Shown: positions 49,357 to 62,129, numbered from the stretch's first letter. The stretch: DNA of 64,000 nt from Euryodendron excelsum (GCA_033060915.1 CM065378.1:7623501-7687500), one strand, 5' to 3'. The notes: generated by a model not told the origin, from the sequence alone. Program-made: numbers and translations.

Positions 49357-50923
49357 GCTGGAACATGCTAGCTACATGGGCCTTAAGCTCACATCTTATC
49401 TTCTTGAAAAAATTGTCTCTTGGTAAGATTTGACAAGATATGAAGTTATGAAAGATTGATGATTGAACTGGGTAATGCCAATGAGGTATTGCCCCTTTTG
49501 CTGCCATGGTTTGCTTATGGGTCCGCCATGGCAGGCTGCTGCCAGCATAGGAATTGAACTTTGTTTCTTGCCTGATTTGAACGTTTGACACTTGTACAGT
49601 TTTAAGTTGCTTAATTAATAGTTTATTCTTAGGGTATGTCGACACATTTTGCCATGGTTATTGTTTAATTGGGTTCTTCTTTCTAAGCCACCGAATCTAT
49701 TCCGCTCTATCATTATTCATTCAACTGTTGACTAAATTTTGCAAATTCCAGATAGATTAGGTAACTTTGATTCTTATAATTAACACAAATCTCCTGTCAC
49801 TTTCTCTGGGAGGTCTCATCTGGGGAAACATTCATTGTTGAAATATCGACAAATTGAACAAGGTCCACAAGGACTCCTAAATTTATGCTCTATTAAACTC
49901 TAGGTTTCCCTATCTCTGCTTTGGTTGGTCTTGGCCTCTCCATAGAGTTCTTGTTATTTTAGAGGAGAACATTTGTTAAGTACGTACTAATAAAACATTG
50001 GAGGAACTTTGCAAGAAATTACTGTCACGTCCACTCCTAATCAAGCGTCATTAACACCGTCTTAAGTCAAACGTGATCGCATAGGTCTCTAACCTGTAAG
50101 CGAAATCTTACAATAATTCTAAAGATAAGAATCTTATAATTAAAAATAATATCTTATTATATATTAAACTATCCCAAAACCATCAAGGTACATTAAGGAG
50201 GTAATTAAAAACCATCTTATACATCATTACAGGACCCAAATGTAAAGAAACTCCAAAATAATTCTAACACAATGTATAACAATGTACACGACCAACAACT
50301 CGACTAAAGAGTTTCTCGAAACTCTCCAACTCAACATCAACATCAACATCAATATAAACAGTGAACTAAACATTTCTCATTATCCTACAAAACAATCTAT
50401 GTAGGTATGAGCTATATATCAACGTGCTCACAAGATAATCAAACTCATAAGGAAGGAATGATAAACATTCAATGAATTAATTATCAATAAATAATCTACC
50501 ATCAACAATAGGAAATGCCTTTTGTAATGCAATGTATGATACACCACATATGGGCACGCTATTTTGATAACATTGGCTCAATATATTGATGACTTGTTAT
50601 CAAGAATGTCCCCACATTAACACCCTTTAGATTAGCCCCACATTGACTAAATCTCTTCTGTGCAATGTAAGATATGCACACAAGATATATTGTATGCAAA
50701 TGTCATTTCATAATTCAACAATCATTACCAATATAGACAATAAAACATTTAATGCACTATGAATAAGATCATCTTATATCCCCACCTTAACTTACTGTAC
50801 TAAGAAGAATCACTCTTTTGGTGGAATTGGAGTGTCTTTAACTGCCTCCGAACCTAACACACATCACCACATTAAATTTGTGAGATTACAATGTTATATA
50901 CAATAAATCATGTATATGTAAAG
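49355..50923. other. Intergenic; possible outer LTR from about 50023
   Basis: No exon recognised. From 50023 the sequence tgtcacgtccactcctaatc and the following ~0.9 kb look like the start of a chromovirus-type LTR into which the 4.7-kb element at 50924 inserted. Sequence after 55660 may be its continuation, but I could not find a matching right terminus with a target duplication. The left part (49355-50020) is unassigned. Confidence 0.35.
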
Positions 50924-51090
50924 TGTAAGCGCTCCATTTTTGTCCGCTCGGCAATCTCCGGCCCGACCGAGCTCAGTTTACAAACATTGCAACACGTGCA
51001 AGCTCAAGATGAGCCTTTCAATCCTCAGTTCAGTCAACTGGTCACTTCTCAAGCCCACAAGGACCCGCTGGAGCCATAAGCACCATCATT

Positions 51091-51427
51091 CCAGGCAGCT
51101 TTCCGGACCGGGCGGTCTCGGAAACCAACGCCATTCAGGTAGCTTCCCGAGATCGGGCGATCTCGAGAACCAACACCTTGTCAAATTCCAGATGGTTCAC
51201 TTTTGGCGCCTGCTAGCTCGCCAATGTAGAATGTTCGTCATTTGGTAGTTCTCCGAGACCAGGCGTTCTCGGAGACCAACACCACCCTCATAGGTAAGTT
51301 TTCTAAGACCGGGCGTTTTCAAGAACCAACACCACCCTACAGGTAGCTCTCTAAGACCAGGTGTTCTTAGGGACCAACACCACACAGGTAGTTTTTCGAG
51401 ACCAAGCGGTCTCGGGAATTAACACCT
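51091..51427. repeat. Tandem hairpin-bearing repeat inside the giant LTR
   Basis: Six imperfect units of roughly 45-50 bp, each with a core of the type ccgagaccgggcggtctcgg (self-complementary) followed by (a/g)aaccaacacc and caggtagct. Two units sit at 51091-51182 and four at 51246-51427, with about 60 unrelated bases between. The self-complementary core would form a stem in RNA or single-stranded DNA. Confidence 0.8.
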
Positions 51428-51904
51428 AGGTCAACACCGGCGCCTGCTAGCCCGACTCGTTGAAAAATGACCAAACTTGCCCCTTGGGCCTCCAGGTATA
51501 TTTTGGGAAAGTTTAAAATCTCTTAAAACGGAAAGTCCATCCTTCCAAAATATTACTAAACTATTAGGTGTCCCCCGCACGCCATTTGGTCCCATTTTGG
51601 CTAACTCCGGTCAAAATAACCGTTTTGTCCCTGAACACTTCAACACTGCACAAACCCTACCGAATGGTAAAAGACTCTCCCGAAATCATCCTTGAATGAC
51701 CCGACACGCTTAACGCAGTACGTCGATCCATTCCGGATCATTTCCAACCAAACCCGGCCAAAATGACCGTTTTCCCCCTAACAACCCGAATGCATGCCAA
51801 AACAATACCGATCTTAGGTTATTGAACGGAGGATCTCGTTGTGCACCCTTATTTAACCTAAGGAAGACCTCACGACGCTAAACACCCACAACTCGATAAA
51901 AATT

Positions 51905-52340
51905 TCCTGAAGCGTCTCGCAAACGCTCCGCCTAAATTGCCTTTTCTCTCGATTCCCTGGTTATAATGCACCATCAAATGACTTAAGAAATGCGTAAACC
52001 AGGGAATTTCCGAAAGTTTGTTCATAGATCTTTCCATCGATACGGCTCGATCGAAGAGATCGCTCGCCGAAGCCCTTCATCATATGGCTCAAACACTACT
52101 ACTTTCGATAACCCCTGGAGCGTTTCACAGACGCTCAGCCAAGGTTAACTTTTTCTCTAATTTCTTGATTAAAATGCACCATCAAATGACTTGAGAAATA
52201 TATAAATTAGGGAATTTCTGAAAGTATTTTCAGAGTACTTTCCATCGGTACGGTCCGATAGAAGAAATTGCTTCCCGAAAGCCTCGATCATGCAACACGA
52301 AAACAGCTACTTTCGAACCCCACGGAGCATATCACATACC
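51905..52340. repeat. About 208-bp tandem duplication in the giant LTR
   Basis: The phrase gcaccatcaaatgactt recurs at 51968 and 52176 (period 208). The phrase ggagcgtttcacagacgctc and its variants (near 51909, 52117 and 52324) marks three unit starts. The copies have diverged by point changes. Confidence 0.7.
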
Positions 52341-52726
52341 CTTCGTAAAGATACCATTTTAAGCGCATTTCTCGAGATGATATCTCACACTTCCAAACAC
52401 CATTCGAGTTTCTCAAAAACACGAAAATTCACCGAAAGCCCCGGGAGAACACCCCGGGTGCAACCAATTCCTCCGAAATCTTCCCGGTTGGCTCAATTAT
52501 CGAGATAAAGTTTAAACGAACATTCCCGGTAACGGAGCGTATGTTACATGCACCCAAATTTTGATCAGATTGACTAAATTTCAGTTAACCGTCGAGATTT
52601 AACCAATACAATGAGTGCCACATGTCATTCTGGCAATAGAACAGTACTGGGGCATGTGCGACATATGCCAGGCCAAAATTTGGTGAGGTGCATGTAGCAC
52701 ATGCGCTAGGCCTGTTCCAGATTGCC

Positions 52727-52734
52727 TATAAATA
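52727..52734 (+). promoter_or_regulatory. Candidate LTR TATA box
   Basis: TATAAATA in a locally GC-richer context, about 1.8 kb into the 4.7-kb LTR-type insertion. It would define the U3/R border if the element is a plus-oriented LTR. Confidence 0.45.
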
Positions 52735-53982
52735 CCAGCACCCCCTTTGCATATTTCAACTCCGAAATTGATGCGAAACTCTGCTAAAACTGCTCCAGAA
52801 CTTCGAACCGCTATACACATTCCATCCCTCCAACACTTAGGCTAGATTCCACTACTCTCAAGCCTATACACTTCACCTATAAAGCCTTATACACCATAAA
52901 CACTCACTTCTAGCCCTTCAAGCCTTCTTAAAGCCATTTAAGCTCCAATCAAGACATCCATTGAAGACTACAAGAGTGTTGAAGGCAAAAGGTGGTATTC
53001 CTTTTACATTTTTGTTTTCTCCCACTCTGCTCTTCTCCCTCCTAGCCTACTTAGGCTATTTTCTATTTTAATCCCCATCTTCAACCCCCCTTTCTTGGAT
53101 GCTTGAGCCAATAGGGCTCTTAGATCATGCCTAGAGGAAAGCAAGTGAGAGCCACCGTGTAGGGGGATCTCTCACTAGCCTACTTTAAGATGGTATGGCC
53201 TAGGAGTCTTTTGTTTATGTGGTGTAGCCTAAAAGCCTTGTATATGTTCATGACCTCTTGCATATTACTATTTTGATCATATCTTGTGTGCTTGGCTTCA
53301 TTTTCGTGCTTGTCACCATATTCTACAATGATCACATTATTCTTGTTTCCATGCCATTTTCAAGCTCTATATTTCTTTCAAGAATGGTTCTAAGAGTTGA
53401 CTTTTTGAAGTTTGGGATGAGACCTTAGAAATCATGCCTTAGATAATTCCCTACTAACCCCCTAACTCTCATTTTGGCATCATGACCTCATAACTTGCAT
53501 AAGGATTGTTTTTTAGCTCTCTAATTTCCAAGGTTTTCATTCTTTTAAGTTTAGTGGTTGGAATGGCCCCATGGAAACCTCTCTTGAGTGGTCTGTCTTT
53601 TATTTGGCCATAGGAACCCTCTCTTGATGGAATGATCTCCTTCAAAATGGTTTTCAAGATCCTTCCTCAAAAATGGTTTTCGAAAAATTCATCATCTCCA
53701 TCTTTGCATTAAAAATGGTACTTTAAAAGGTTGTCATCATCATGTTGATTTTTAGACCTCTTATACTCTTGTCAAGATAATGGTTATAATAGTCATGAGG
53801 AAACCTTCCTTAGAATGGTTTCCAAGTATCACCCATACAAACCATTCTTTTGGCTAGAGTTGAAATTTTTATGGAAATGATCTTTAAAAGGATGGCCTAC
53901 AAAGTCGATCGCATAACATATTTTATTTTTCAAAACTCTTTCCAAAAGTGCACTAAACAACCTTTCAAAATCATCTTCCAAG

Positions 53983-54200
53983 TTAACTTGATCCTAGTTG
54001 ACTCTACCCTAGGTTAACTTGACCCTAGTTGACCAACCCTAGGTTAACTTGACCCTAGTTACCCAATCCTAGGTTAACTTGACCTTAGTTATCCGACCAT
54101 TGGTTAACTTGACCTTAGTTACCCAACCTTAGGTTAACTTGACCCTAGTTGACCAACTCTAGGTTAACTTGACCCTAGTTGACTCACCATTATGTTGACT
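53983..54200. repeat. 30-bp tandem array (gttaacttgaccctag unit)
   Basis: The start ttaactt recurs at 54014, 54044, 54074, 54104, 54134 and 54164, exactly every 30 bp. A diverged unit lies before (53983) and further decayed units after, to about 54320. The consensus contains gttaac and ccctaggttaac, both palindromic. Confidence 0.9.
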
Positions 54201-54783
54201 TAACCATAGTTAGTTAACCCTAAGTCATCCTAACCTTAGGTTAACCTTACTCTAATTAGCCAACCCTAGTCCAACTTAACCTTAGGTCACCTTTAACCAT
54301 AAGCTAACTTAACATAGGTTAATACCCTTCAAGGTTCTAACTCATGATCCCTTTTTGAATGATCTTTCAATTTTAAACTATACTCATTACTCATTTTTTC
54401 AAAACCTTCAAATCTCTTGAGATTTCAAAAACCAACGCCAAGGTACTTCCAAAATATTTTCAAAAGATCACAAACCTAAGGTATCCCTAACTCTCTTATG
54501 GTTAGGGATCTCAAAGGAAAGTGACATATCAAGAACAACCCCCAAGGTTGTCCATATTAGGATTCCAAACCTTTAGCTATTTTCAAAAATCACTTTCAAA
54601 AACTAATTCATCAAAACATTCCAAAGTTATCCATCCAAGGTTTGCAAAAACAAGACCTCAAAAACAATTTCAAAATCTCTTGAGTCATTGCAAAGCATTT
54701 TTTAAAAACTCTCTTAAGTTGATCCAAAAACATTTTTGAAGCACTCCCTCATCCAAATCCCAAGTCAAAACTTTCAAGACCAT

Positions 54784-54900
54784 AAAGTGTGTTCAATTTT
54801 TTCAAAGACTACAAAGTGTCTTCAACTTTCCTGACAAACACAAAGTGACTTCAAACTTTTCCAAAGACCTCAAAGTGTTTTCAAACTTTCCAAAGGCCCT
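54784..54900. repeat. About 30-bp tandem array (aaagtgtcttcaaactttcc unit)
   Basis: aaagtg occurs at 54784, 54813, 54842 and 54872 with similar 29-30 bp units between. It lies in the giant LTR, shortly before the cgaactacgattaacctg motif. Confidence 0.75.
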
Positions 54901-55654
54901 AATGCGCCTATTTTCTATTGAGCTTTTGCCCGAACTACGATTAACCTGATTCTCGCCAAATGAGATATGTAGGCAACCTAAAATGGTGGGTCATAACTTT
55001 TATTTCAATCCCAATCCCCTTTCAAAGGTTTCTATCAATTCAAAATTTCTATTTCAAACCCCTTCAAACTCTCATATTTCTAAATTTCCTCCAAAACTTG
55101 TGTCATGCATCATTCCTCTAAAAAGTGATGACTAAACCTCATTTTCAAAATTTTAAAGTATTATATTAAGTGGACAATGATAACTGGTTATTCTAATGAG
55201 TGAACAAAGGGTAATTAGACATGTAGGTACCGAAAGGGTAGGGTAGGGTGATAATCTTAGGATATCTTCCGTACACGTAACCAACCCCCAAACCATAGAT
55301 TTCTATTTTTGAATGACCAGAATGGAATTATTTTTCAAAAGGGCTTAAATATTTCTAAAGATTGCCAAACAACCCATTTCTTAAAAACCCACTCTTGAGG
55401 GAGTTTTCAAAAATCTTTTCCAAAAGTCCTAGGTTTAATCTTCGAATTAACACTTAGTTTTAGGTGCTCTAAATCACCTTAATCAAGTTAGGTGGCGACT
55501 CATATTTTTCTACAAAACCCTTTAGCAAACCGATCTTCAATTCAAACCTAGTTGCACTTATCCTTCTAGGAGGACGAGTTCTAATGACAAAGTTTCGTGC
55601 TTTTGGTCTCCGAGCCGAAAGGACCTTGGACACCCTAAAAACCGAGGCACGACA

Positions 55655-58353
55655 TAAAGCCTATAGCTCATCAGCATAAGAAATGACACATTCAAATGAT
55701 ATATTAGAAGTTAAAGAAACAGTGTCAACCTCTCCAGTCATAGGTGTTAACCCCTAAAAGCAGAAAACTCAAGTTTTGAAAAATTATCAAAAATGGTCGA
55801 CTTCTCCATTCTCAAGGGTCTACTCTTTTGAGCAAAGAGCAAGAATTCTGTGAAACTGTTAAAAAGGGCTGACTCCTCCAATCTCAGGGGTCAACTCTTT
55901 TGAATAATGAGTAAAATTTTGTTAATATGTCGACTCTTAAAGAAAATGAATTGACCCCCACCTTAGCTCGAAAATGTAACTTTTCAAAACATGTTTCTAA
56001 GCTTCTCAAACAATTCCTAACACAACAATAAGTATTTCAGATGTTCAAAATCAACTTTTAAAGTCTCGTACAAGTTTTCACCACATCATAACACAACAAT
56101 ATATAAGATTTCAAGACTCCCACTTGAAACCTAGAATCACCTTTCCCTCATTCACCTCAATCTCACTTCCATGACATGCAAGAGTATGCTAGCATATCAC
56201 CATTGACAAAACCACAATGAAACAAGCATAAGTATGAAGTTCTCACCACAACAATGAACACACAAACTTCCCTTACACTTCCTTCTTCTTCCTCTTCCTT
56301 TCTATTCTTTTCCTTTTCTCCTTTCTCTTTCTCTTTTTTTCTTTTCTCTTCCTTTCTCTTTTGCTAAACACTCAAAATACTAACAATCTCTTCTCTTCTC
56401 TCTCCCCCCTTATCTTGAAGACAACTATAGATACAAGATGTATCTATCATTCCACACACATGTCTATCAAGATAGATGAAACACACACCTTATGCATACA
56501 CCTCACTTAAGTGAAGCACACACCTAAGTGGCTTAGGGTTAAACCCCTAACTAGCACCTCCTTACTTCCTTAATCCACCTCTAATCTATATGATTAACAT
56601 ACTTGATCACACTTATGATAATTAATTATCATTAACATAAACTAAGCATAGAGATTAATTAAGCTAACTAATCGTGAATTAAGCTAATTAATCATGCTAA
56701 AAAATATGATAATCTTCCCAATGCAAGCTCTCATTAAATCATATTAAACAAGCACCTTGATTAAGGACAATCATGCACCATAAACATGCTATTAAGTTAA
56801 GCATGATGTTAAGCAAGTTACGATTTTACAAGTACTTAGATAATTGTCATTAATGATCGCAACCTTGACATGAGAACACTGGAAAAAAACAATTTGGCAG
56901 CAAAATTTTTGGAGTTTTTGTCATCTTTGTACTTCTTTAATGATAGAGTTTAATGTCACTAGACTAACAGAATGGACTACTAAAGATGGTGGATCCTCCC
57001 CCTCCTTTTTCCTTGATTATGAAGATACATTTGGTGTGACCAGATTCTCTCCTATTAATGAATGGGCTAAATAGGTTCATGCATGTAAAATAACTGTCTG
57101 GTAGATGGTGAGCTTTAAAGACCAATCTTCTTGTTCTCAAACTATGTCAACAATAACCTATCTTAAAATGTTAAGTTACTGGAGAAGGTATAACTCAAAT
57201 ATTTTTATATCTATACTAACATATAAAGGGAGAACATGTGTTCTCTAAAAAATTGTACCCATGTCAATATTTTTTTTCTGCCAAAAGGTCCTTGAGAACA
57301 TCAGTAATCTATAACTTGCTTAATGACTTTCCGTCCATCAAGTGAAGGGTAATAACGAAATATTTACGAATCTTTTTTATATACAACTCCATTAGTATTA
57401 TTTAAATTATGTGATTAGGATAATATTAATAGAGATATAGTTGTTTTTAAAAGTTATCTCGAGTTATCTTGATATTATAAATAATTGTAGATGCCGTATG
57501 GGTTGAAGAATGAAAAATATTAATGGTTCGAAATAGGGCTTCTGTTCGAAATATCAGCTTCACCCACAAATTCCCATCCTAGCTAGACTGAATTTTCTCA
57601 ACGTCTCACAAAATTCTTCAGTTACCAACTTTCTCTTTCTCGAATTTCTCCATGTATATAGATGGTCTATCTCTATCTCTTACCTATAGAGTTTCGATTT
57701 GTGCCTCACAAACAATAATCACAGGAACTTACCCAAAAAGACTAATTGAGATATCAATTAGCTTCATTACTCCTAAATATATACCCAAGAGACATCTCAT
57801 GAGCTGTCCGTCGGACGATAATATTGACCCATAATACTGCAACGCCAAGGCAATATGATATCTACATTATCAGTTGTTCCCTCAAATTAAACACGTTTCA
57901 CACTGTATTCTTCATTGCTTTTGGCTGCTATTATTTGTTTGCTCCGAGAAGTACAATTCACATATAGGTACTATCTAAGTTCTACAAACCAGCTCTAACG
58001 ATAGAAAGCAAACAAATGGGGTTATTCTCACAACCTTTGATGTTGATTGCCCACCTTGTAATTAATATTATAAAAGGCTTACAACCCAATTGAAGAGGCA
58101 GGCACAAATTGGTACGTTTGCAAATAGATTAAGCACTGTAAACCAAGTCAACTTCAAGGATGGGGAAACCCAAGACCATTTTAAAAATTTGAATCATTCG
58201 CCGATGGTTGACTCAAATATTCACCTCCATTCCTTCATATTCCTGGTTCTCTCAATCTTCTTGTTCTTCAACTCTTTCAATTCAGGTGGGTTTCCAGAAC
58301 TTGTTCATCAATTTCAAAGTATTCTTTCATATGGTGATCAATGCTATAATGTT
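55655..58353. other. Intergenic / outer element remainder, nothing coding supported
   Basis: The left ~1.2 kb may be the other half of the LTR interrupted by the 4.7-kb insertion (it has short phrases such as gtcgactcttaaag and ggtcgacttctcc). A pyrimidine-rich block is at 56280-56410. Frames at 57652-57834 and 58090-58516 carry no motif I recognise. The second has a hydrophobic stretch, SFIFLVLSIFLFF, that could be a signal peptide, but no conserved domain follows before the CACTA end. Confidence 0.35.
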
Positions 58354-58729
58354 CACTACAAGAAAAGAGGGTATTTGCGACGGCTATCTTTGTCGTCGCA
58401 AATGCTCTATTATTTGTGACGTCAATGTTTTCGATGATACTATTTGCGATGACACTATTTGCGACGGCAAAATTATCGTCGCAAAAAAAAGTATAAAACG
58501 ACATCGTTTAGTCTAATTAAATTCAACACCTTTTATGCGACTATGTATTTGTGATGAGATAGTACTGTCGTAAATAGTATTTAATGAAACGATGTAGATG
58601 TAGTTTCATTGCCAAAATGATTACCCCCCTCCTTTTTGTTTTTTTTTTCTTCACTTTCCCTCTACCAAGGCCTAAAGTCAATTTAGCAAGAAAAAAAAAC
58701 CCTTTCTCACTTGAACAAAAGCCCCTGAT

Positions 58730-58970
58730 TTGAGAGTACCAACCGCCGCAGGCCCCCCCCCCCCCCCCCCCATCCTTCTCCTCCTCCTTCGTCGCTGCCA
58801 TTCCCCTCCACAGCCGCCGCCGCTGCCTCCAGCAGCACCTCCAGCCGCTGTGCCCCCAGCCGTTCTCCTCCATAGCTGTTGTCGCCTCCTCCTCCTCTGC
58901 TGCCGCCGTTCTCCTCCATAACCGCCACCGCCTCCAGCAGCACCTCCAGCGGCCGTTCCCCAAGGTACGG
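58730..58970. repeat. GC-rich triplet block with C19 run
   Basis: Imperfect repeats of gccgccgcc, ctcctcctcc and cagcagcacctccagc follow a run of about 19 C (58753-58771). This gives Pro/Ala-rich frames on plus and Gly/Glu-rich frames on minus. It sits about 400 bp inside the CACTA end, as the first-exon region of a CACTA gene might. A donor-like caaggtacgg follows at about 58962. I do not accept either strand as a proven gene. Confidence 0.5.
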
Positions 58971-58999
58971 TATGCCCTGGTTCCCTTTGTTTTCTTATG

Positions 59000-61900
59000 A
59001 TATATGGGGTTAATTAATAATGTAAGTTACTCAAAAAAATACATATATTTACCTGTATTATTACACCAACCGTGAAGCTTTGCTCTGCCCAAGGGGCTAT
59101 TGTCTGGACAAGTACTTCATAGCATTGGAAGTGGAGATCTTAGCTTCTAATTGAAACTCAATAAAATAATTTACTTTTTTTGTTTAGAGCTAATGTAATG
59201 TTACGGACATGTTTTTAAAATTTCCTGTGCAGCTTAGTGTAGTGTGTGATTTTTTTTTTTTTTTTTGGGTAGAAGCAATTATAATGTTTTATTTATAGAA
59301 ATAAATTCACTTTAAAATTTACTTTTTAAAACTGTTTGTACGAACTGCAGATTAGATTACATTGTGTGACATTTCTCAATTCTCATACAGTTTATGTTTT
59401 TAAAATTTTACATACAACTTAGTGCAATAGCTAACTTTTCTTGGGTGAAAGCCACTATAATGTTTGAATAATTTTCCCCTCTTTTAATATAAAGAAATTT
59501 GACTTTCAAATTTCACGTTCTTGAGTTGTGTATTGAAATTTTTGTTATTTAAGTTCATTCTTAAATTTGTATTTACTATTGCTTAAATGTTATTGTAATC
59601 TATGAAGTTTTAGGCTCAACATACCCATTGATTTGTCTACATTTATTATTGAAAAACTTTGGACATTTTTCGAAAGTTCAAAGCCATTTTTAGAGGAGTT
59701 TTATTTATTTTCCAAGTATCTTAGCCCTAATTTATTGTTTTATTTGTTATATTTTGTTAAAATTGAGAACTTTTGAAAATTTTAATTCTTAATAGATCAG
59801 CCTTTACATAAATCTAACATTCTTTGTAGAGGGTGGATGGAGAAAAGTTAATGATTCTTCCATGCATATTTTTACTCATATTATTGTCAAAACTGGTTGG
59901 TCAATTACATATGACCAAAACAATCACGTGCAAGATATTCAATATGTTCTTTGCATAATTCTTGATTAATTTTATTGTCTTACTTGGTTTATCGTGAGGA
60001 ATCTCTCTTAAAATTTTAAAAGTATTGAAATGTGAGATATTCAATATCTACTTTAATGAGACACCAAAAAATAGAAAAAGGTTTAGTTCCCAGCTAATAT
60101 GTTAGTTCTTTGACCTTTGCTAGGTCAGTGGATGAACATATTGGTTGAATGTGTTGATCATGTAGCTGTGTTGATTAAGCAAGGGATGGATAGTCATACA
60201 AAATGCAACTCATTGTTGTCAATTGTAACATGTCTAATTCCTACAAATTTTACAACTCTTACGTGAGTTATATTTCCTTCCTTTTATTCAAGTGTTTATT
60301 CTATTTAAATTCTATTGTTTATGATGTAGGATTCTCTAGGCAATCATGCAATGACGAACCAACCTCTTGTTGTTGCAATTCTTTTACAATGGTATGTTTG
60401 GCCTCATTAACTAAATCTATCTACCATCAAATGAAAGCACTATTTTGAAAGATTATTGGCTTGTTTTTAGCTAATACATCTTATTATCAATGCTAATACT
60501 CATATGTTTGTTTGTGTCAATGGCTGACCATTGATGTAGAACGAGGGTTGGTGAGAAATATGAAACTTATATATCTCTGTTAGCTTAGGTTTGTCTTTTT
60601 TTATTTTCTACTCATGAATTTTATCTCACTGCTTCGCTTTCATCTATAAGGCTCAATTATTTATCCAGCTGTGAAAATATCTTCATCTTTAGCTAATCAT
60701 CTGGATATTGTCCTTATTTGTTTTGAATATGGAATTTTATTTTCTATTTTTTAAAATTTTTTTATGCTTGCTCTGTTTAGTTTATGAGGAATTATGAAAA
60801 GAGAGAATTAGCTGATCAAACCTCAATTGAAGTAAACTATTCAGTGTGTATCTTAATTTTGTCCAATTATAATGATAAAGTTCTATTGAATCATGTGTTA
60901 TTAGTATTATTGTCATTTTCGTTGTTAGGCTTTTGTCTTTGGGTTCTCATGGTTATATATTATTTCTTTCTTTTCTATTATTTTGTCTTGCCTATTAGGT
61001 AAACTTGTCTAATTGTTTTGATATTATTCAAATGTTTTCAATATCAATTTTATCAGTTATGATTACATATTTTGGTCTCTTTGCTTTTCGAAAAACTGTG
61101 AGAAAAGCTTTATACTAAATCTAAACTTAAAACATTTTAAAACTCAAGAAGCATACATCTTTGTGGGTTTACTGGGTTTGGACTGATAGTTGCAAAACTT
61201 CTAAGGCCATGTTTGGTTTTCAGGATTTATGGACTAGCTAGGATTTCGATATTCATTGATTTGACTTCCAACGACTCTCCCACAACATTTGTATGGTGAC
61301 CAGATGATTTGATCCCTGAATCCCATGCCATTGTTGGGAATTTGGAAAGAATCAATTGCAATTTACAGTGAATATATTCCTAAAAAAGAGTACATTCATA
61401 AACAAAGAGGAAACTAAGAGTTCAGATGTTCCACTATCTAATAGCCTGAAATTGGAGTGTTAGAGAAGTTTCAACCCTGAATTAAATTATGGACATGTCT
61501 AGGAAGTGTACTTCTTCTCCTTGGAAGCGTCTATTCCATGTAATGTTTGAACCATGAATTTACTTTCCATGATATTGTGAACGAGACTTAGGAATTTTTT
61601 TTAAGCAGATTGTTTTATAACTCAACCAAGAACGTAGTTAACTTTTTTCTTTATATTTTCTTGCAACCTTATGAAATGCTTATGTTGTTGAGTTTATAGC
61701 TATTTAGTGGATTTCTGAGGAGCAAATCATATCGTTCACTTTGCTTGAGGAACAGCTGGTTCAATTTGCTTGAGGATGCAGGTCAGCATTATAGCATTAT
61801 TGGGGTGTTGGAACTTTTTTTCTTTGCTTTTGTGGGAATTGAATATGATGGTGCACAGATGCTACAATCTAATAATTGTTTTTTTTTTACTTGTCTAGAG

Positions 61901-62129
61901 TCTGGTTTGAATTGATTTTAATATGTAATGTACATATGACTTATGTATGCATGTTGCACCTATCTGCTCTAATGCTTATTCCTAATGGGGGCTACTAATG
62001 AGTCAGATGCCTTAGTTAAAGAAAGACAACAATGACCTCAAAGTAAGCACTAATTTTCAATTTCATTTGGTTTATCATTCCTAAGAAAGGCTCAGGATAA
62101 GGAGCAAAAAAAAAAAAAAAACAGACCTC
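59000..62129 (+). other. AT-rich interior; two exon-like stretches not identified
   Basis: Mostly AT-rich without known motifs. Two stretches are flanked by plausible splice sites. One is 60127-60259 (frame with QWMNILVECVDHVAVLIKQG). The other is about 60330-60390 (acceptor tatgatgtag, frame DSLGNHAMTNQPLVVAILLQ, donor gtatgt). Their phases do not join cleanly, and I do not recognise the protein. They could be exons of a transposon gene or chance. Confidence 0.25.

Larger units (their letters stand above)
50924..55654. mobile_element. 4.7-kb LTR-type insertion with TSD, probable giant solo LTR (Tat/Ogre-like)
   Basis: The insert starts TGTAAGCGCTCC (50924) and ends GGCACGACA (55654). The 5-bp sequence taaag occurs directly before (50919-50923) and after (55655-55659), the signature of an LTR-retrotransposon integration. 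No gag-pol frame of any length is present in 4731 bp, and the two ends are not direct repeats of each other, so it reads as one very long LTR rather than a two-LTR element. Several internal tandem arrays (51091-51427, 51905-52340, 53983-54200, 54784-54900) and a TATA box at 52727 fit long Tat/Ogre LTRs. So do phrases such as cccgaactacgattaacctg, gatatgtaggcaacc and ggtggcgactc, which I associate with that lineage. A deleted non-coding derivative is the alternative. Confidence 0.75.

Noticed and set aside
50023..56890. A complete outer chromovirus-type LTR enclosing the 4.7-kb insertion
   Set aside because: The left end tgtcacgtcc and a candidate right end ccttgaca are suggestive, but their flanks (attac versus tgaga) do not form a target duplication, so I did not call it.
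58090..58516. Frames with a hydrophobic N-terminal segment before the CACTA end
   Set aside because: I considered this as a signal peptide of a receptor-like gene. No conserved domain follows, and the frame runs into the transposon terminus.
58541..58963. 140-codon minus-strand frame rich in Trp/Arg/Gly/Glu and overlapping plus-strand Pro/Ala-rich frame
   Set aside because: Both derive from simple triplet repeats and a C run. No conserved motif is seen, and both strands are equally open.
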